Assembly: GCF_026151205.1 (NCBI RefSeq)
Contig: NC_087079.1
Location: 14,384,445 to 14,448,444, forward strand
DNA from: Bolinopsis microptera
Lineage: Eukaryota; Ctenophora; Tentaculata; Lobata; Bolinopsidae
Direction of reading: 5' to 3'
Length of the DNA: 64,000 nucleotides
The notes under the pieces: model-generated
The model's database searches: none
What the model saw: only the letters and a program-made list of their open reading frames with translations
Told to the model about the DNA's origin: nothing
Translations under genes and position numbers: made by a program
In this document: positions 1 through 11,689 of the stretch, piece after piece
How positions within the stretch are numbered: the stretch's first letter is position 1
How the letters are laid out: each line of letters starts with the position of its first letter

Positions 1-1587
1 GTACTCACACTATGGAAAAGCCGTTTGTATGTACTCAGTGTGATTATAAAGCCAGGCAGAGCGGTGCTCTTAAATCACACATGCGCACTCACACTGGCGA
101 GCGACCCTATAAATGTGAAAAGTGTGATTACTCAGCAGCCGTTAGATGCAGCTTGAAAATTCACATGCGCTCACACACCGCAGAGACACCATACAAGTGT
201 GATCGGTGTGATTATCAGTGTAAGCATAAATGTTCTCTTGTGACACACATCCGTACTCACACTGGCGAGAGACCCTTTCAGTGTGATAAGTGTGACTTTT
301 CGTGTTGTCAGAGAGGAGGTCTGACAATCCACAAGCGCACTCACACATTGGACAGACCATACAAATGTGAAGAGTGTGATTACCAGGCAGCACAGAAAGG
401 GTCTCTGGCTACTCATATTGCGTACTCCACTGGCGAGGAGACTTACCGTGCGAAATATTGTAACCACTCATTACCACTAAAGGACCTGAAGGTTCATTTG
501 CGCCGACACACGCAGAAAGACCGTACAATGTGATCGGTGTGAGTATAAGCGAGAAACAGAACGGGAATCTAACAGACATGCTTACTCCACAGGAGAGAAA
601 CCATTTTCGGTGTTAAAAAACTGAAAAGTGTGATTATTCAGCAGCTACTGCATCAGCGATAAAATCACACGAAGCCACTCACTCCGGAGAGGAAACCGTT
701 CAAGTACTATTGTGCGATTATACGGCTCTAAGCAAGTAGTGCCTTGATTCACACATGAGTAATCACACCAGTGAACGAACTTATGTGGGATTTATCTGTG
801 ACTTGTCAACTAAATCTAAGAATTAACTAAAAGAACATCGTAACTAACACACGGGGTGAGGGCCGTACCCTTGAGATCAATGTAGCTTCTCTGCAAGAGG
901 TAGGTGGAAGGTTCATGGTTCATAACGCACGCACACTAAAGAAAAAACCTTTCAAGTGTGATGAGTGTGATTACAGAGGGAGTACTCTAAGTAGAGTAAA
1001 GTACACAACTCACACATACCATCTTGCGGACCCTACAAGTGTGATAAGTGTGGGTATCCGACCAAGCTAAAATGCTATCTGAATGAGCATATGTTTATTC
1101 CACTCTGGGAAAAGGACCCACCACTGTGATAAAGTTCCTGACAGTGCCTTACTAAAAGCAGATTGAAGATGAAGCACGGTCTCACAGCGGGGGTCCGTCC
1201 ACAAGTGTAATCAGTGGATTACCGATTCCAAAAACTAGATCTGATATGCTAATCACAGAGATTCTCATCGCGGGGAGCAGCGGTATACTTGTGACACGTT
1301 GTAACTCGCAAGCATCAACCAATGGGAGCTTGACACGTCACAAACGTACACAACACCGGAGAGAGACCTTTAACCTCAAGTTCTCAGTGTAACTACCAGA
1401 GGGAGTGATACGGGGGCAGTTAGCGAATTCATATGCCCATAACACATTCGGACGAGAGGCCGTTTGGATCGCGAACATTGTGATGTACAGCGCCAAAGTG
1501 AGAGAAGTTAAACATCATCAGTCGAGAGTTTACATCAGATCACGTGATACAAATTTTTCTCGTGGTAAGTTCGAAGCGTGTTTTTAG
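1..1587 (+). pseudogene. Broken copy of the C2H2 zinc-finger gene
   Basis: Corresponds to codons of fingers 5/6 onward of the intact gene at 17832-19892. Bases 12-414 still encode consecutive fingers (C-x2-C ... H-x3-H with TGERP linkers). From about 415 on, repeated one-base indels break the frame, although finger fragments can still be followed to the C-terminal segment near 1590, where the GTAAGT donor-like motif is also kept. It should not be counted as a functional gene. Whether the breaks are biological or sequencing errors cannot be decided from the sequence alone. Confidence 0.8.
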
Positions 1588-2337
1588 TTTCTTACTATAG
1601 TTTGATTTTATATTAGTAGTCAAAAGTTTCAGCTATCTTTCTTTCTTTTTTAATCAAGAATTTACAGTAAGGATTGCAAGTTTCACAAACACTATTCAAA
1701 AATATCCTTCCATTCTCCCCGCTCTATATACACTAACTATTATTTGACGGAATATACCAGCAGGAGGAGCGAAGACAGAGAAGAACAGTAAAACGTAAGG
1801 ATAAAGTAGAGATAAAGATATCTGGTAGTTTGCTTTCGAATGCATTCTCAAAGATTACTTTTAAGTTAGCGTTTGAAAACTTGGGATTGAACTGTAGGTC
1901 ACTTCAGTCAACATACATTTAAATTGTTTTAATTGGATTCGCTCTTCTGTAAAATCTGAATTTTGGGCCCCTCCCACTTTTTACTTATACCTTTATTTTA
2001 ACCCGTATGTTTAATTTTATCTATAATTGTTTCATTGACAGTTTCCCTTTGACTTAGTTTGGCAGTTTGCATGATATTCAACATAATAATTGCCAAAACA
2101 AAAGAGTTTAAAGAAAAAATAAACTAATAATGAGACACCCCAAGAAACCACACAACAAAAGTAAATTTGTTTAGATTATAAAATTGTTATAAATAAGTTA
2201 TAATATGTCATAAATATGTCATAAATATGTTAAAAATTACTGTTATAACTTGTTATAAAAATATGTTATAAATGTGTTATTAAATGTGTTATAAATATGT
2301 TATAAAATATGTTATAAAATATGTTATAATTATAAAC

Positions 2338-2444
2338 CTGTTCGTCCTCTCCTCGGCACAAGCGGCTGTCTATCACAGAGCCAAGTTTTACTGATACAAG
2401 TACCGTCATTACACTTCCACTCTAACAGATTGCATTAGCAAGGC
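2338..2444 (-). pseudogene. Copy of LRP5/6 exon 28 (LDLRA 4), with indels
   Basis: Matches 20642-20749 with several one-base indels. It is flanked as in the main copy by the TTATAAATATG-type 11-bp repeat on the donor side (about 2160-2335) and a much longer run of the TTACAGAGGTG-type 11-bp repeat on the acceptor side (about 2455-2700, against about 75 bp in the main copy). The frame is broken. No neighbouring LRP5/6 exons other than exons 26 and 27 are present in this copy. Confidence 0.75.
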
Positions 2445-3168
2445 CTGAAGGGGAGGTGTTACAGAGGTGTACAGAGGTGTTACAGAGGTGTTATAGAGGT
2501 GTTACAGAGGTGTAACTAAGAAGGTGTTATAGAGGTGTTACAGAGTGTGACAGATGTGTTACAGAGGTGTTACAGGGTGTTACAGAGGTGTTACAAAGTG
2601 TTACAGAGGTGTTATAGAGGTGTTACAGAGGTGTTATAGAGGTGATATAGAGGTGTTAAGAGGTGTTACAATGTGTTACAGATGTGTTACGAGGTGTTAC
2701 AGATGGGAAGTGTAGTATGTCAGTTACAAAACACGGGCAGAAGTAAGAAAAGTAGGAGTCAGGCAAGGTTTTCAACATGATAAAACTTATTCGATTTTCT
2801 ACTGATGGCACCATAAATCCTTCTACTTCTTTTATTGGTGATGTAACGAGTGACATAACTGTCAAACAATTGCAGAATAAAAATAGACTTTCCTGGGATA
2901 ATAAACTCAATGCCAGGAAAATCATCAATCACTTATAAATAAGTTCACGTTTCCCTCAGGACTTTTAACACTTAGTTAGTTTGTTACTCACCCACTCTGG
3001 GACACGTTTTCACACCGTAGTTAGTTTGTTACTCACCACTCTGGGAAACGGTTTTAACACGTAGTTAGTTTGATACCTCACCACTTCTGGTGGGACACGT
3101 TTTAACACGTTAGCTCTTTTTGTTAAACACCACTTGGGGCAGTTTTAACACGTAGTTGTTTGTATCAC

Positions 3169-3265
3169 CACTCTGGGACACTTCTTTCGTCGTCCCCCAA
3201 CTCACACTCCTGTACCGTTACTTCAGCCTAGCTGGGAGACACACTCCTGTTCTGTACACTTGTAC
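3169..3265 (-). pseudogene. Copy of LRP5/6 exon 27 (LDLRA 3), with indels
   Basis: Matches 21200-21302. On the donor side it carries about five degenerate copies of the 43-bp unit that contains the exon end and the GTGAGT donor (three in the main copy). Just upstream in gene direction, 3279-3286 holds a single copy of the octamer GAGATCAG that flanks the MITE in the main copy. This is therefore the pre-insertion site. Confidence 0.75.
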
Positions 3266-3560
3266 CTGTTGTTCAGGGGAGATCAGGGCTGGTAATATTT
3301 ATATTACTGTGAGAGTAATAGCTGGAGCAGTAGAGAAGAGACTTAACTGAAGACAAGAATTTAAAGGCTGATAAGCCTTCACAAACAATCGGATGATGTC
3401 GATTAAACCAAGTAGTATTAAACAAAAATTAGGTATCTCAACGTGATACCTAATATTCGGGGGCGCTATTATGGATTAGATTCGCGACCTTCCGCGTAGT
3501 ATCATAAACGTAACTTCAAGTAAAGCTAGGTTATAATGTAGTTAAAGTAACTAAACGTAC

Positions 3561-3699
3561 CCATTTACAAATCATTAGAGGAGCTGCAACACTCTCAGCC
3601 TCCTATCAAGACAGTTCGGTTGCCATCACAGAGTGAGGTACTGTCAATACCACTCACTCCGAAGAGAACTGGGAACTGGAGCACCAGGCCGCAGTCAGC
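3561..3699 (-). pseudogene. Copy of LRP5/6 exon 26 (LDLRA 2), with indels
   Basis: Matches 22233-22372, including the donor GTACGTTTAG-like context and the CCAG acceptor, again with one-base indels. Similarity to the main locus ends within about 30 bp of this exon, so about 3725 is the junction of the duplicated block with unrelated repeat-rich DNA. Confidence 0.75.
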
Positions 3700-3725
3700 C
3701 TGGTTAGAAAAACAGTCGTCAAATA

Positions 3726-6460
3726 TTGTGATAGATAGCGGCTATAAGTATAGGTAGGTAAATAAAATTAGGTAATTTTAGCGGACACGCCAGCAAAATC
3801 TCTAAAAATATGTGTTTCTAGATCCAAAACGCGCTATCGAAAGAAGCTATAATAGGCGAAACGTCAGCAATAACTTGTGTTATCAGAGACGATTTTAAAG
3901 CTCAATCTCAATTGTACCTTCAAATGGATAACCCTTGATAAGGGCAAGTTTGTCATACGTTGTAGTACATAAGACCCAAGTAAAATGTAAATAGTTATAT
4001 TGGAATGTTTTCCATACTTTCAATTTGCCCTATATATCTATCGATATAAAAACTTTTTAAATTTTAGCAACATAAGTGATAGAATTGACGTAAAATAATA
4101 GTCTAGGACAGATAAAACTCCGATCGATGATATTTTGACGAAAGGGAGTAAGTTAGCTTTAGTTAGTGAATGATTATTCAAATTGCAAATCGAAAAGTAC
4201 GTAACAACATACAATTTCATTGACTGATTTTACTCGTCTAAAATTTCTTCGAAGTAGCGCGCGCGCTTCTTCTCGAATATGGCAAGTGCTACGAAGTAGC
4301 GCGCGCCCAGCCAGACCATTAATAATTGTCAACAATTTATGAAAGGAGGAGAGTTGAAACTTATGTTTAAAACTGAAAAAAATGAAGCTTGACATACGTT
4401 GTAGGACCGCCGGCGCACGAGTGTGCGGCTCCCCTAGCCTGTATCGTTAAAACGATACCATAGTGAACCGACCGTGTGGGTCAGGACGTTTGATATGAAT
4501 ACATGGTTGTAGGTAAATATTAATTGACGATGTCAATTCTTCGCAGCCGACGAGGCGCACCAGTAGCGCATCGCGATCGCAAATACCAAAGGCCGTATGG
4601 GAATAGTTTGTATCACGTTGGACCCCCACGGTTGTTTCACTATGGTGGGTTTCTACGATTAAGGAGGAGCGCGTACTTGTGCGCCAGCGGGTCATAAACG
4701 TATGACAAATAAATTAACGGGTGATACTCGTAAAAATATTTGTTCCAATTATAGGACCGTCGACGGTCCAAATCGGCGGCACGCGTCTGGTAGGTTTTAA
4801 ACTTGACCATTGTTAATGATCTGGCCCGGGCGCGGCGGCTACTTCGTTAGCACTTGCCATCGGGCCAACATTTCGACGAAGAAAGCGGCGTCGCTACTTC
4901 GGAAAAAAATTTAGACGGTAAGTAAATCCGTCAGCTGTAAACATACAACAATAAGTAGCCAAATATATTCCACATAGCCATGGAAGCATGAGGCCTACGC
5001 GCGCGGCGGGGGACGCAGCTACTGCAGTACAGTCAAGCGAAAGGGCTTTGGTTAGAGAGCATGCAAGATTATATAAACAATAAATAGATCAAACAAAAAT
5101 GCAAAATATTCAATTTTGGTGATTGACCTACTGATATAACTTTGATTGACGATGTCAATCCGTCGAGATCGTTGCTCTGCGAAGCGAAGCAAGAATGCGG
5201 CGCGTTGAAGTCCTCCAAATATAACTTGATTCACGATGTCAATCTTTCCCAGCTCGGCGAGGCCCAGTGGTGCCAAGTGCATTTTGCCGATCTAAGTTGT
5301 ATCACGTGGTGACCCCACTGTCGCTTCACCCCTGTAGAGTTTCAACGATACAGGCGGGTCATACAACGTATGACTTAATTGACGATGTCAATTCATGGCA
5401 GCTCGGCGCGGCACAGTAGCGCATCTCGCCGATCTAGCCAGGAATTGATGAATTCCAGCAAGATACGCGCCAAAAGACGCGCAGTTGCGGAGTGATGTCA
5501 ACGATTACTTTACACACTAATATCATTATAATTTGGCGTGACCGGGAAGAAAAACACGTGTAATAGTAGAAATTACTAAGCAAGAAGTATACTTTTACAG
5601 GATTGACTTCGTGTAAACTTTCAAGACGCTAATCACATTCGACTAAAAGAATGTGTTAAAGATTCATGATATTTTTGAAATAGACCATTGATAACTGTTT
5701 TTTAATCACAAAGTTAGTGCAATTTCAAGTGGAAAAAGGTGGTAGACATATCACAAAATGTATATGTATGTTAACTTTCATATTCTAATAACTTGATTAC
5801 ATACTTTAAAGAGAACAAACAGTACATGATGGAGTCATTCGTAAATTATTGACAAATAGATTTACGAGAAATACACAAATCGCTCACCATGTTTCTAGCT
5901 TTGAATTAACCCGGCGACCCTAGGCTTTGTGTTCTCAAACAAAGTCGTTATATTAATATGAGACTTCAGTTAATTTTAATAATATTCAATTAATACGTGT
6001 ATGAAAACCTAAAACGGGGTCCCAGGTAATACGACTCAATCAATTAGATATTTCAAAGATTTCGATACAAGAGATACATCTCTTACTAGCTATGTATTTT
6101 CGTATAATACAGAATGACATTAACTGCGGAGCACCGTACTAAGTTTCACAACAAGGTCTATACTAAACATGCGAAGATGATTTATCTTCGCATATATATA
6201 CTAACACATAACATACTTTAACACGTACTCTAAGTTGTCCTTAGTGACTATTTAAAATCCAAACCCAAACTAGAGTGTAGAGCGTATGTTGAAAACCCTA
6301 ATCCGTACGAGAAATTAGACCAACATCCTTATTTGGTCATACCACCTGGCTATTATAAAGAGGTTCATAAAACCAAAATATATCCAAATAAATGTTGATC
6401 AATTAGGCTTAATAATAATATAATTGACGTTCATAAGGCTCAATAACAACCAAACAATTT
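3726..6460. repeat. Intergenic, palindrome-rich dispersed repeats
   Basis: No convincing gene. Two related units of roughly 200 bp lie at about 4520-4710 and 5225-5375. Both begin with the palindrome ATTGAC-GAT-GTCAAT or a close variant, continue with CAGC..GGCGAGGC..CAGTAGCGCATC, then GTTGTATCACGT..GACCCC, and end in a GCGGGTCATA..CGTATGAC palindrome. A shorter third copy starts near 5378. Stretches with (CGAAGTAGCGCGCGC) and its complement sit at 4250-4310 and 4840-4920. The same modules recur at 14.2-14.8 kb, 31.45-31.52 kb and 57.5-57.96 kb. From about 5.5 to 6.46 kb I see only AT-rich unique sequence. Confidence 0.5.
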
Positions 6461-7641
6461 TTCAAGTTCCAACTTGAATTGCTCCAAGAGTTTGTTGTCC
6501 TATTCTTGCTACAAAGAGACTTCTTCGCTCTAGAGGTAGGTCTTCATCAAACAAGGATAGTGGGACAAGCTCTCCAGTCAGGTACCATGTGTGCCTGTTG
6601 AGGACTATCGTGGTGATGGCTGATACTCTGTCCACACTCTTGTACTTCTGAAGACTCTGTAAGAAACGGATGTCGTCGGAGGCTGCAGATTCAAGGAAAG
6701 AAGCGCTGAACCAAGCTCTCAAGTAAACGAAGACAACAAAGTGAAAACATTTCTCTTCTTCGTCCAGTGAAATGGTATCTATCATAATGTAGAAGCTGGA
6801 GCTGAACACCGTCCACCATGCCATCTACATTGTAGATGGCATGGTGGACGGTGGTCAGCTCCAGGTCTTTGTATCTGGAAGACGTATCCTTTCTTCATAT
6901 CTATGCTTTCTCCATGGATTAGTTAAGCAAGCTCTAGGAATTCCTTGTAATTTCCTGGGCTGGTTGTTGAGTTGGTGGATGTGATTAATAAAGGATAGAA
7001 GGTCTCCTACTATATATACACGTCGTTCCTGTAGCAAGTAAGGATATCGGTAAGGACGATGTTCTGCAGATCGAAATCTTCCCAGGAGGTCTTCTTGATC
7101 TTCAAAAGGGTTATTTCGAGTGATGTTGTGTCACCGAACAGTTGCTTGTAGGGAGATCCTCTTACAAGCTCCGCCTCCAGGACCTGATGTCTGCAGGCCA
7201 TCCAGAGGATCTGTCGATGAGGAATTGCTGAAGAATAGTACATGCTTTTTTGTGAACTCCAATATTGGATGATGTCGTATCAAATCCAACGGCTATTATT
7301 TTATCTGCTAGGCTCTGGTCGTCGAGCATCTTCTCCACTTTGTCTGCTTCGTCCTAGTCCCTCGTCTTACAGATTGCGAGTATCTTGTTCTCTTCATCTT
7401 GTACTAAGGCCACAGCCAGTCTGTTCACTTTCCTAAATCCTTCGAGGTCTGCTAGGAGTTTTCCGTCGAAATTTATCTGTCTGACATTGGACGTAAAGTC
7501 TTTTTTGATCTTTGCTGCTTGCTTTGATTGGACTGAGGCTCTGTGACGACGTGCAGTGGACTCTGTGAGAGATAACAGCCTCATATTATATCCCCGTGTC
7601 GTCACCGAGCAGTGAAATGCAGTGTCTCCTCGAACCGTCAC
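6460..7641 (-). pseudogene. Broken DDE-transposase-like gene remnant
   Basis: Minus-strand pieces in different frames follow one protein family in order: an N-terminal piece with INFDGKLLADL and RLAVALVQDEEN (7354-7641), GFDTTSSN (about 7270), QILWMACRHQVLE and LFGDTTS (7010-7243), then FLQSLQKYKSVDRVSA and HTWYLTGELVPLSLFDEDLP (6462-6824). The W/FDGK...FDTT(A/S)SN...ACRHH order is familiar from transposon-derived proteins repeated in cnidarian and arthropod genomes and fits an RNase-H-like DDE core. The superfamily is my inference. At least three frameshifts and an inverted duplication (6796-6864) show it is dead. Confidence 0.55.
6796..6864. repeat. Near-perfect 69-bp palindrome
   Basis: Arms 6796-6829 and 6831-6864 (34 bp) are reverse complements with one mismatch around a single central base (6830). 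It lies inside the transposase-like remnant, so it looks like a local inverted duplication of coding sequence. It could fold into a long hairpin on either strand. Confidence 0.9.
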
Positions 7642-8913
7642 TGAGGGAAAGAAAATAAGGTACTACGTATGAAAATGAGAGAAAATTCTATCAGTATCAT
7701 GAGATTACCAAGGATATGACAGTAAATTATTCACAAATCTGATTTATTTTTAATTAACGATGAACAGCAAGAAGGCTTTTAGTTTTAATAACCAGGGTTT
7801 TAGCCAGGCAGGATAGTAATATAGTGAATACCTGATTTTGAGAGATACAATTACAGCCAAGACTGATGGCAAAACGAAAGAACTCCGCAAATTTCTGACC
7901 AAAAATATATCGTCTCCTGAAAATTAAGTGTGCGTTTAGAATTTAATTTTATATAAAACCCATTCATTAAGGCTTCTAGCATAGCCGTTCTGTTTAGCGT
8001 AAAAATCGATTGGGATTTTAATAGCTAAGTCTAATAATATCCCAGTTACGTGGGATGAATTGCATGGATAAAAATTGTCCTATTTACTCTTATTACAATC
8101 TAGCGATTGTAAAAGTGTGTGGCTATATAAATATTGATATTGATTGATCCATGTCACGTGTCATTTGCACATAATATGATCTCTTAAAACTATTAATACT
8201 ACCGTCTGCACTTGACAATTCACGTGACGTGCCTAAAAAATACCAAAGTCCCCCCCCCCCCCCCCCCCCCGGTTTTAGACTAATTTAACCAACTCGTAAC
8301 TTAAAGAACAGTGCACGCCAGTTAAGTAAACGATATCCCTCACCCTCTTTCTGTGTCTGTTGCGACGAGGAAGAGCAGTGGGTTTTGAAATGGTTAACGT
8401 TTTTACCGTAGAAGCTTGCTAAAAAATCGCTGGATAGAATGCTATCATGTCATAAACAGTTTGCAGTTAGTGATCAGCTATAATAATTAATAGTATGGTT
8501 CATTTTACAAGTCAAGTAAGTGGGTCCGGAACTATTTGGTGGCAAACTCTACGGTGGCGTCGTACAAAAACAGTCACTGATCATTAAACTTATCGGCTGG
8601 TTAAGTATAAAGTGTAACATATTTTACCAGCGCCTATCAGCACGCCAGTGATAACAGCCGGAATTAATAGAAGCGCGGACAGACTTACAAAAAATGCCGA
8701 CGGAAGTGTATTTTATATCAAACTTGTATATAATTCTGTCCGTGACTGCAGAGATCAGAGAACGTGATCTGAGCCGCGCGCACGTGCTAGTAGTATTAAA
8801 TATTTAAACTTAACGGTAATTACATTGGAGTGTGTAATGTTAAATGTGTGTAGGGAGTTGGCTCAGCTCCGAGGTGAGTGTACAGATTACAGATCTGAGT
8901 GACATACTAACTA
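7642..8913. other. Intergenic, no gene seen
   Basis: AT-rich sequence without coding signals on either strand. The only conspicuous features are a run of 21 or so C at about 8250-8271 and several CACGTG/ACGTGAC motifs around 8150-8230. Confidence 0.5.
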
Positions 8914-9419
8914 CCTTACAAGACATATTTATGGCGGCCTAATTTGCGACGACCGAAATTTTGGCGGTCCGAAAATATGGCGAAATTGAACAAAAACCGT
9001 CAAATTTCGGACGTCACAGAAAATAAGGGTATTTTTCATCATTTTTTGTGACAGTAAGCAGTAAGGAAATTTCTGAATTTCGGTAAAATCATGTTCAAAC
9101 TTAGTCTGTATTAAGACTGTAAGACTTTCATGTTAGCACATACATGTATTTTAATGCAAATTTAAACTATTGCTTGACATTCAATTCGTCATTGGTGTGG
9201 TGATAATTTGTATAATAAGATGCCAGAATTTATTTATTTATTTTACTTGATATTACTTTTTAGAAACAAAATAAAGCAGTGAAGGCACAGTCATTGAAAT
9301 AAGCTAAAAGATAATGCGACGGATTCTATTACGACGACCGAAATTTTGGCGGTCCGAAAATATGGCGAAATTTTCGGAAAACCGCCACATTTCGTACGTT
9401 ATAAATATGTCTTGTAAGG
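8914..9419. mobile_element. 506-bp MITE with TA target duplication
   Basis: Terminal inverted repeats start CCTTACAAGACATATTTAT at 8914 and end with the exact complement at 9419. The element is flanked by TA on both sides (8912-8913 and 9420-9421). The family rule for Tc1/mariner-type elements is a TA duplication, so this is most likely a non-autonomous member. Internally a segment GACGACCGAAATTTTGGCGG occurs twice in direct orientation (about 8947 and 9332). There is no coding capacity. Confidence 0.8.
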
Positions 9420-9421
9420 TA

Positions 9422-10080
9422 TTCAATTTTAACTGTCATTTTCAAAGAATGTTCCATGGTTCCTCGAATTCACATGGTTTATGGGCCCAGTACTGAGCTT
9501 TCACAGTTCGTGTGGTAAGAATGTGGTAAAAAGTGGTAAAAAGTGGTGTTGCCTTGAGATCTAAGATGAGAAGTACGGACTCGTTTCGGGGGAAAAGTAC
9601 GTACTTGTACGCAACTTTAAAAAGTCCGACTCATACGACGTACGGTTCAGATAGAATTTTTTGTTTTTGAATTACGCATATATTAGTTCAAAGCAGAACA
9701 AAAAGCACTGCCGTGAAGAAAATGACAAGTTATGCGGGATAATATTACACTGCCTACAAGAAAACTAAAGCTCGTAGCTATCACATCATGTGATTTTGCT
9801 CTGATCCAGGCTAACTTCACTGTTGTGACATTTTATCTCTGTAGTATTTCGATCATGTGATAATCTGCACATGATCGAAATACTACGTAAGAATGTAAGT
9901 CGCTGTCGGCCAGATCCTATTTACTATCATAATTGCATAGAAACCTGCTACACAACATGAAGGCTTTGATTTGCTTCTAATTTAAGAGCTATAATGTGTA
10001 TGAGAAAAATCAACAAATTACTATGATAACAAATTTACGTGTTTACCTGAGTTATCTATATCGTTCGATATATCTCTGTT
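9422..10080. other. Intergenic, with a perfect hairpin
   Basis: No gene seen. It contains short GTGGTAAAAA direct repeats near 9520, palindromic CGTACGTAC-type sequence near 9590-9650, and a perfect stem-loop at 9841-9886. Confidence 0.45.
9841..9886. repeat. Perfect stem-loop, 19-bp arms
   Basis: Arm 9841-9859 (GTAGTATTTCGATCATGTG) and arm 9868-9886 are exact reverse complements separated by an 8-nt loop. It could be a fold-back element end, a small-RNA hairpin or chance palindrome. No TIR or target duplication was seen around it. Confidence 0.85.
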
Positions 10081-10571
10081 GTACTTCTTTACGCACGACT
10101 TGGTCACTGAAATTACTCTCGTCACCACAAGTCAGTTCAATCAGAATCACTTCTCTCTACAATGTCAGGTCTCTCGGATGTGTTGTAGATGTGTTGTAGA
10201 ACTGGGCAGGTATCGTGTCTTCGTCCCAGATCAGCATCCAGTCTTTCGCCCTCTCGAACGGCATCTCCTTCCTCAACTTCAGCTTATCATAGCTCCCATC
10301 CTCCAACTTGAACCGTAACGATTATTTGTCGAAGGGCGTGGAAAATGCGGAATTGTACGTCTTGAGTTGGTCTAGCAAGGCTCCAGCTATGACACGCAGA
10401 ACGTTGTCATGCCCCCAGTTGTATCTCTTGGAGTTTCTTGCTACACTACAGACACTAGACAGCCAGGATCTGGTTGATGTTACACGTCTTCCAAAAGTTT
10501 CCTGTGCTCGAATAGTTTCACAGCTTCATATATTAGCAGGGGTATTAGCCACATCCTTTTGTCGAGTTTAG
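10080..10571 (-). pseudogene. LINE-like C-terminal fragment, broken
   Basis: Minus-strand translation gives fragments such as RYNWGHDNVLRVIAGALLDQ (about 10420-10360) and FKLEDGSYDKLKLRKEMPFE followed by AKDWMLIWDEDTI (about 10300-10220). The RY-x-W-x-H-D/N-x-VL pattern resembles the segment after the reverse transcriptase in several animal LINE families, where it follows zinc-binding residues. The frame is interrupted, and no RT core is nearby. The family assignment is tentative. Confidence 0.35.
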
Positions 10572-11689
10572 ATGGAATTTAAGGAGAGCTGGGCTCATCT
10601 TGTAGTTGTAGATGAGGTTGTTCCAATAAAGTCTAATTGCGTTGTGTCTCCCATGTCAAGAACCTGCCCTGTACTACCTTGTTCACCGAGGAGGACTCAT
10701 GTTTACATCTGAGTCCTCCTCGGTCTTTAGTTATTACTCCAAACAGCTCCTGGAAGTAGAGATCTCGCTCCCTAGCAGTCAGCTCCGTCGTATACGACCA
10801 TTTTGAGCTGTTATTGTAGGCTTGTTATATAAGGCTTCTATACATTTAGTGTTATCACTGTTCTTTAAGGCGTGTCCCTTTGATACCTGAAGAGACTTGT
10901 ATTAAACTAAATTGATAATTCATTGCGATTATAATCATGATAGAAACTTTGATGAACCTATTAATTATATTATAGTATTATAATTATTATATAGTGCAAT
11001 AAGAGTTTCTACCTTTTTAACCCTTCACTAAGCTAAAATGTATTAATTTAATCTGAAAATCACTTAAAATCTTACCTAAAAATTGCAGTCTAGCCTGATT
11101 GCGACATCATTAGAAGAGAGAAATAATTGAAATCCAATTCAGCAACAGACAAGAAACCATACTTCCTGCAAATTTGGTAGTTATTTTTTATTTGAAAATT
11201 CAATTAATCATTATATATATAAATCAAGCGTTACATTTCAGCCATGCAAAATTACAATGACATATTTTGATATACTAAATGATAAATGGTACTGCAATAT
11301 AAGTTGCTTAATGTTTGGCCGGATGACAACTTACGAGAAAAATAAACTTGATTAAATATAATAATTAATTCGGCTGAACCAACACATAGCAAGAGCCACA
11401 TTAACGTTGGGGCCGTCGTAAAAGTCATGTCAACCTAGGAAATTGTTTCAGAGTATTTCTCTGATTCTGTCGTGTTGATCATCATTTCACAATGCCTCAG
11501 CCGTACTAAAACACAACCTACGATTTGAAAGGGCTCCCGTATGTTTGTTTTATGTGGGCAACATCGTAGAATACACACGCTATACACTATGGTTTCAGAG
11601 CGGATACTAATCTCATGCTGCAGTGTTAATAAGCATGAAAGTACAAAAGGTAACAAAATCTTATCGACTACACAAATTCAGGTTATTAA
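10572..11689. other. Intergenic, no gene seen
   Basis: AT-rich. It holds a stem-loop with 15-bp perfect arms at 10685-10699 and 10710-10724 (ACCGAGGAGGACTCA and its complement, 10-nt loop). No coding signal was recognised. Confidence 0.5.

Larger units (their letters stand above)
1..3725. repeat. Degraded second copy of 18295-22395
   Basis: Base 1 matches 18295 and the match runs collinearly to about 3725 (equivalent to about 22395). It covers the 3' two thirds of the zinc-finger gene and three LRP5/6 exons. The first roughly 415 bases are almost identical to the main copy. After that, single-base insertions and deletions occur every few tens of bases in coding and noncoding sequence alike. 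The copy lacks the MITE found at 21323-21936 and has longer tandem repeats (11-bp array at about 2455-2700; five rather than three 43-bp donor units at about 2976-3180). The even spread of indels looks more like unpolished long-read sequence of another haplotype than slow pseudogene decay, but a true duplication is possible. Confidence 0.85.

Noticed and set aside
1405-1587. Small independent gene
   Set aside because: It is the out-of-context C-terminal part of the degraded zinc-finger copy.
5052-5282. 76-residue minus-strand frame
   Set aside because: It lies within two copies of the dispersed palindromic repeat and has no protein similarity that I can recognise.
8250-8271. Poly-C run as a functional element
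   Set aside because: Homopolymers of this length are common and their length is error-prone in assemblies.
9996-10571. Plus-strand open frames of 67-87 codons
   Set aside because: The plausible coding sense is the minus strand, where LINE-like motifs appear; the plus frames show no domain.
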